This document shows, piece after piece, positions 35,155 to 37,772 of a DNA stretch of 37,772 bases. The stretch comes from Anaerolineae bacterium (lineage in GTDB: Bacteria > Chloroflexota > Anaerolineae > B4-G1 > SLSP01). A model generated the notes under the pieces. The model was given only the letters and a program-made list of their open reading frames with translations, ran no database searches and was not told the origin of the DNA. A program made the translations under genes and the position numbers. Numbering within the stretch: the first letter of the stretch is position 1; each line of letters begins with the position of its first letter. The stretch covers positions 1 through 37,772 of the forward strand of contig JALXBP010000133.1 in the NCBI GenBank assembly GCA_026991395.1. Direction: 5' to 3'.

Positions 35155-35904
35155 ATGCAAGAGGAAAACTACCCTTCGATTCTTATAGACACCCAGATAG
35201 TGCAAGCGGTTCGTGATGGAGAGTTACAAATAGTGGATCCTGATGGCCGCCCATTAATTGATGCTGGTACCGGAACAAGATCTGCAGATTCAGGATTAGA
35301 TGCGCATGGTTATGTGCTACATCTCAGGAATCTATATAGCTGGCGTGAAGGGAAGTGGATTTCTTTAAAAGGTGGGCGCTCATATGTCTTGCGCCCGGAC
35401 GAGTTTATTATCGCAGAGACATATGAAAAGCTTTCTTTGATGCGAAATGTTTGTGCTACTATTCATGCCCTAGCTCGTTTAACTTTGCAGGGGATTTCCC
35501 ATATTTCTACAACAGTCCATCCTGGTTGGGGGGCGTCTTCCCCTGAAGTTTTGCGGATAGGAGTTCGGAACATGGCACCTTGGCCTATAACTCTGCGAGA
35601 TAAACAACGAATTGCTCGTATGCTTCTCTGTAGAAGTTCTATCCCTGCTCAATTGGTTTCTGCTCCGACGGCGAAGGATATTTTTCAGTATATGGACACA
35701 ATTATTGGGGAGTATCAACGTATACGCAATAGGCAGAGTAAAGCTGTAAAAGTTTTGCTTCTGCTTGTAGGTACGTTCTTTGTAATTGTAGTTGCCTCCT
35801 TGCTCCCTGGTAATCAATCCCCGATTTTTGATTGGCTCAAAGCGTTAGGGGCGGCGCTTATTGGATTATGGGCAGCGTATATGTTTAGGATGATGGGATT
35901 GTGA
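35155..35904 (+). CDS. dCTP deaminase/dUTPase-fold protein with C-terminal membrane helices (cassette 2, gene 2)
   Basis: 249 aa with GAGGAG 8 nt upstream. Residues ~5-165 follow the Dcd/dUTPase trimer fold: ILIDTQIVQAV, SGLDAHGYVLHLRNLY, YVLRPDEFIIAETYEKLSL, ARLTLQGISHISTTVHPGW, RIGVRNMAPWPITLRDKQRIARMLL. The Asp before PGW in Dcd is His here, and the catalytic Glu of the VLEF strand is not obvious. Either the chemistry differs or the domain only binds nucleotide. Residues ~200-245 contain two hydrophobic segments (KVLLLLVGTFFVIVVASLLPG and ALGAALIGLWAAYMF), unusual for the family, suggesting membrane anchoring. Free dCTP deaminases are known antiphage proteins that deplete dCTP. Together with the neighbouring deoxyribosyltransferase-like gene this is a candidate two-gene nucleotide-targeting defence unit. 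Confidence 0.78.
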   Translation: MQEENYPSILIDTQIVQAVRDGELQIVDPDGRPLIDAGTGTRSADSGLDAHGYVLHLRNLYSWREGKWISLKGGRSYVLRPDEFIIAETYEKLSLMRNVCATIHALARLTLQGISHISTTVHPGWGASSPEVLRIGVRNMAPWPITLRDKQRIARMLLCRSSIPAQLVSAPTAKDIFQYMDTIIGEYQRIRNRQSKAVKVLLLLVGTFFVIVVASLLPGNQSPIFDWLKALGAALIGLWAAYMFRMMGL

Positions 35905-35909
35905 TAAGT

Positions 35910-36029
35910 GTCTAACCTAGCGTACATCGGACACGGCTTCGCGGTGGGGCAACGTTGGCGGTTTTGAGGCGATATAGCGTCGCCCCTCTTGGGTAAACTC
36001 GCCGCTGCCGTTAACATCTTTCGTTGGGC
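35910..36029 (+). other. attC recombination site 2 (120 bp)
   Basis: R'' GTCTAAC (35910-35916) starts 5 bp after the preceding stop and R' GTTGGGC (36023-36029) ends it; both fit RYYYAAC and GTTRRRY. The right half has TTAAC then CGTT, the spacing of classical attC sites. The arms are only partly complementary, as usual for attC. The preceding segment 34,490-35,909 holds two genes, so this is a two-gene cassette. Confidence 0.75.
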
Positions 36030-36054
36030 TAATTAACCAAGGGAGAGCGTAGAA

Positions 36055-37002
36055 ATGAACGGCGAAGTGGCTCAGATAGTTGCCCTAGTAGCGCACGGGA
36101 ATCTATTTCTGAGTGGCAAGGATGTTGACCTTTCCACAAATTCCACACTTCAGTACATTTCCTCGATCAGGTTCGTTCGCTATGAAAGCAGGCAGAACAC
36201 ACAAGGCGTGGAAGTAGCCAGCAGTGTTTCCGAGTGGTTTGCTTTTTTGCGCTCGGCAAAAGCAACTCGTTTGTGGCATGTTGATTTTTACCACCAAAGG
36301 CAGGATATTCCGACACATATCGCCAGTGCTTTTTCGGGGGGTGTTTCAGCAGCCATTCAAGTCGATTTGCCCGAGGGTTTTGAACTATGGTTTCCAAAAT
36401 GGAAAACAACGGGACTTATCAATGCCGGAAGAAAAAGTGTAAAACAGGAGAGAGAACATCACCACAAGGCAACTTTGCAAAAGCTATCGTTACTTCTGTG
36501 CAGGGTTTTTCGATGCCGCGGGTCCCGCAACCACGCCTCCCCTGCAGTATCGAAAAGCAAGGGGGAGGCAGACTTTGAAGACAGATCCAAGCCCTGGTCT
36601 GTAGAATATCGTGGTTTTATGTCTCCAGATTCTTGTGCTTTACCCATGCAAGAGATGCGTGCGGTCAAGGAGAGGCTCAGGGAGGCCGTCTCGCGGGCTA
36701 AAGAGTTCGCGCAAGGAACGCACTGGACGAAAGATTTTACGAGGTCGTTGGAAGCATTAGAATCTCCTGCGCCTGTATTCCCCTTCCCGGATATGCTTCC
36801 TTCTTCCGGTTTTCCTTTGGAAGCGCGTCAATTGCTGGCTGCGGCTGCACAGGCCTATGTCTTTGGCGGTATGGGTTCCTGGAATGATCTGAGCTTGCCA
36901 AATGATCCGGACATCATCGAGGAATACGAAGAAATTAGCACGGAGCTTTACGAAGCCATCCAATTTGCTATCCTAATGGCGTCCAATGCCTTTGCGGCTT
37001 GA
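36055..37002 (+). CDS. Unknown 315-aa cassette protein
   Basis: ATG 36055 with GGGAG 9 nt upstream, directly behind attC site 2. I do not recognise the family. The N-terminal ~130 residues look like a globular alpha/beta domain (WFAFLRSAKATRLWHVDFYH). The C-terminal ~110 residues contain EARQLLAAAAQAYVFGGMGS and YEEISTELYEAIQFAI, a helical domain with a conserved-looking GGMGSWND motif. Between them, residues ~145-180 are basic, contain Cys (LLLCRVFRCRGSRNHAS) and coincide with a GC-rich inverted repeat (36535-36569) that is out of keeping with the flanking sequence. This may be a small insertion or local frameshift. No signal peptide or membrane segment is seen. Confidence 0.75.
   Translation: MNGEVAQIVALVAHGNLFLSGKDVDLSTNSTLQYISSIRFVRYESRQNTQGVEVASSVSEWFAFLRSAKATRLWHVDFYHQRQDIPTHIASAFSGGVSAAIQVDLPEGFELWFPKWKTTGLINAGRKSVKQEREHHHKATLQKLSLLLCRVFRCRGSRNHASPAVSKSKGEADFEDRSKPWSVEYRGFMSPDSCALPMQEMRAVKERLREAVSRAKEFAQGTHWTKDFTRSLEALESPAPVFPFPDMLPSSGFPLEARQLLAAAAQAYVFGGMGSWNDLSLPNDPDIIEEYEEISTELYEAIQFAILMASNAFAA
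36535..36569. repeat. GC-rich inverted repeat inside the 315-aa gene
   Basis: GCCTCCCCTGC (36535-36545) pairs with GCAAGGGGGAGGC (36557-36569) with small bulges across an 11-nt loop. It is GC-rich in an AT-rich gene and lies at the junction of the two apparent domains, so it may mark an inserted element. Confidence 0.5.
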
Positions 37003-37014
37003 GCGTTCGAATCA

Positions 37015-37118
37015 GCCCAGCACCGGTCGCAGCGGACAGCAGCTTCGCCAATCGCGAGAGCGGGCGCGAGAGGGACAGAGTGATTGTGCGGTCGCTGCTG
37101 CTGAGCTACACGTTGGAG
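37015..37118 (+). other. Degenerate attC-like site 3 (104 bp)
   Basis: Follows the 315-aa gene by 12 bp. The possible R'' is GCCCAGC and the possible R' GTTGGAG; each has one mismatch to consensus. Inner arms GGTCGCAGCGGACAGCAGC and GTCGCTGCTGCTG are partly complementary. Position between two cassette genes supports it, but the boxes alone would not. Confidence 0.45.
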
Positions 37119-37168
37119 TAGAAGGAAAATGATCTTTGTAGACCATAGAGAGTAGGAGGGATGAGCGC

Positions 37169-37408
37169 ATGGAGAGGATCTGTCCCGGATGTAGAGGCAA
37201 AGGAGTCATCGAATGTCCTGTGTGTGGTGGGAGTGGCGTTGTTGTGAAGCGGCGGGGTGTGGTGGGGGAGATAGGGTTGAGGTCATTAAGGGAAGAGTGT
37301 CACACCTGTCAAGGAACGGGCAAGTTGCTGTGCGAGATGTGCGGGGGTGTGGGGAAGATCTTGGTGAGGGAGTTGGATTCGAGGAAGCGGAAGAGAGGGG
37401 GATTCTGA
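37169..37408 (+). CDS. 79-aa DnaJ-type zinc-finger protein (CxxCxGxG repeats), cassette
   Basis: ATG 37169 with GGAGGG 8 nt upstream. Four cysteine knuckles are arranged as in the DnaJ central domain: CPGCRGKG, CPVCGGSG, CHTCQGTG and CEMCGGVG. They are expected to bind two zinc ions. There is no J-domain or substrate-binding domain, so this is a free-standing zinc-finger module. A basic tail (RKRKRGGF) ends it. Such small proteins may act in protein folding, redox or RNA binding; the specific role is unknown. It is flanked by a degenerate attC-like site and by a good one at 37,495, making it a cassette of its own. The stretch 37,409-37,494 shows no gene. Confidence 0.8.
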   Translation: MERICPGCRGKGVIECPVCGGSGVVVKRRGVVGEIGLRSLREECHTCQGTGKLLCEMCGGVGKILVRELDSRKRKRGGF

Positions 37409-37494
37409 ATCGAGACCAAAGGGTGGGTTGAGGAAGAGTTGAGAGTTGAGCTGCACCAGGGGCGCAGAGAATGCGTGAGGGAAATGCGCATCTC

Positions 37495-37620
37495 GCCTAA
37501 CGGTTCACTTGAGCGGACTGGGCTATCGTGTGGGTTGCAAGGAGGATTGGGGCCGCTATTGGAACTCTGAGCATGGGGGAACCCGGGACCGATCCGCCAC
37601 TCAGCTTGATGTCGTTCGGT
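37495..37620 (+). other. attC recombination site 4 (126 bp)
   Basis: R'' GCCTAAC (37495-37501) and a probable R' GTTCGGT (37614-37620, one mismatch in GTTRRRY). The left arm ...TTGAGCGGACTGGGCTATCG resembles the reverse complement of the right arm ...AAGCTGAGTGGCGGATCGG. Length nearly equals attC site 1 (127 bp). Confidence 0.65.
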
Positions 37621-37657
37621 GGCTGTCTATGAGAGGATGCTGAAGGATAACCCAATT

Positions 37658-37772
37658 ATGTCCAACGTACAGGCGTTCTATGACCAGAACCCGGAGGCAG
37701 AATGGACGCGCCTTGATCGTCACAGAACTGAGTTTGCGGTAACTTTGCGGGCGTTGAGGGAGTTTCTGCCCA
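37658..37772 (+). CDS. SAM-dependent methyltransferase, N-terminus only (cut by window edge)
   Basis: It is open at the right edge and so absent from the track. The in-frame ATG at 37658 is preferred (MSNVQAFYDQNPEAEW), with AAGGA about 11 nt upstream; ATG 37637 is an alternative. The sequence continues through RLDRHRTEFAVTLRALREFLP. From memory, class I methyltransferases often begin V..FYD.NPE.EW.RL..H..E...TLR.L..FLP before the SAM-binding GGG motif, which would lie just beyond the window. It follows attC site 4 directly, so it probably is the next cassette gene. Confidence 0.7.
   Translation, partial: MSNVQAFYDQNPEAEWTRLDRHRTEFAVTLRALREFLP

Noticed and set aside
1-37772. CRISPR arrays, rRNA, insertion-sequence transposases, integrase or reverse-transcriptase genes
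   Set aside because: No regularly spaced repeats, no rRNA text and no ORF with integrase, transposase or YxDD reverse-transcriptase motifs were seen in the window.

Overview
The window is high-GC bacterial DNA over about its first 33.2 kb. Its last 4.5 kb is clearly more AT-rich and has a different architecture. The gene families suggest a Chloroflexota (Anaerolineae-like) bacterium. They include a giant secreted LamG/thrombospondin-type-3/LVIVD protein with a VHLPMVAR-like motif near its end, a BTAD/SARP-type ATPase regulator, and a NACHT protein with a C-terminal formylglycine-generating-enzyme (FGE) fold. The taxonomic call is inference; no rRNA or marker phylogeny is visible.

Region 1 (1-19,106, mostly minus strand). 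A predicted operon runs leftward from a promoter near 19,150. It encodes a 72-aa conserved small protein, a 5,851-aa secreted or surface giant (17.6 kb), and a 172-aa secreted protein whose start overlaps the giant's stop (ATGA). A partial secreted or anchored protein lies at the left edge. An orphan FGE C-terminal gene fragment sits between these last two. The divergent gene (19,377-22,922) encodes a SARP/AfsR-like STAND regulator. The intergenic space has two 9-bp direct repeats with an 11-bp period next to a -10 box, the layout expected of a SARP operator controlling the giant operon.

Region 2 (22,980-26,230). This holds a NACHT-FGE protein under its own promoter. Its last 24 variable codons, compared with the orphan fragment at 561-632, differ mainly at first and second codon positions. 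That is the pattern of diversity-generating retroelement (DGR) variable regions. Both loci are followed by the same GC-rich hairpin. No reverse transcriptase or template repeat was seen in the window.

Region 3 (26,234-31,468). Three membrane genes joined by ATGA overlaps encode a stand-alone complex-I-like set: NuoL/N-like, NuoK/HyfE-like and NuoN/M-like. Both antiporter-like subunits have replaced the TM7 lysine. A soluble GAF-PAS histidine kinase follows 12 bp later. On the opposite strand, a regulator with a degenerate receiver is translationally coupled to mnmA (tRNA 2-thiolation). The 3' end of mnmA overlaps the kinase gene by 46 bp.

Region 4 (33,242-37,772). An integron-type cassette array with no integrase in view (CALIN-like). 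Sites with R''/R' boxes and imperfect inverted repeats separate plus-strand cassettes. The cassettes encode a DUF3800 protein; a nucleoside-deoxyribosyltransferase-like protein with a membrane-anchored dCTP-deaminase/dUTPase-like protein; an unknown 315-aa protein; a CxxCxGxG zinc-finger protein; and a methyltransferase cut by the window edge. A near-consensus promoter (TTGACA-N17-TATATT) reads into the array. The two-gene nucleotide-metabolism cassette is the best candidate here for an undescribed (possibly antiphage) system.
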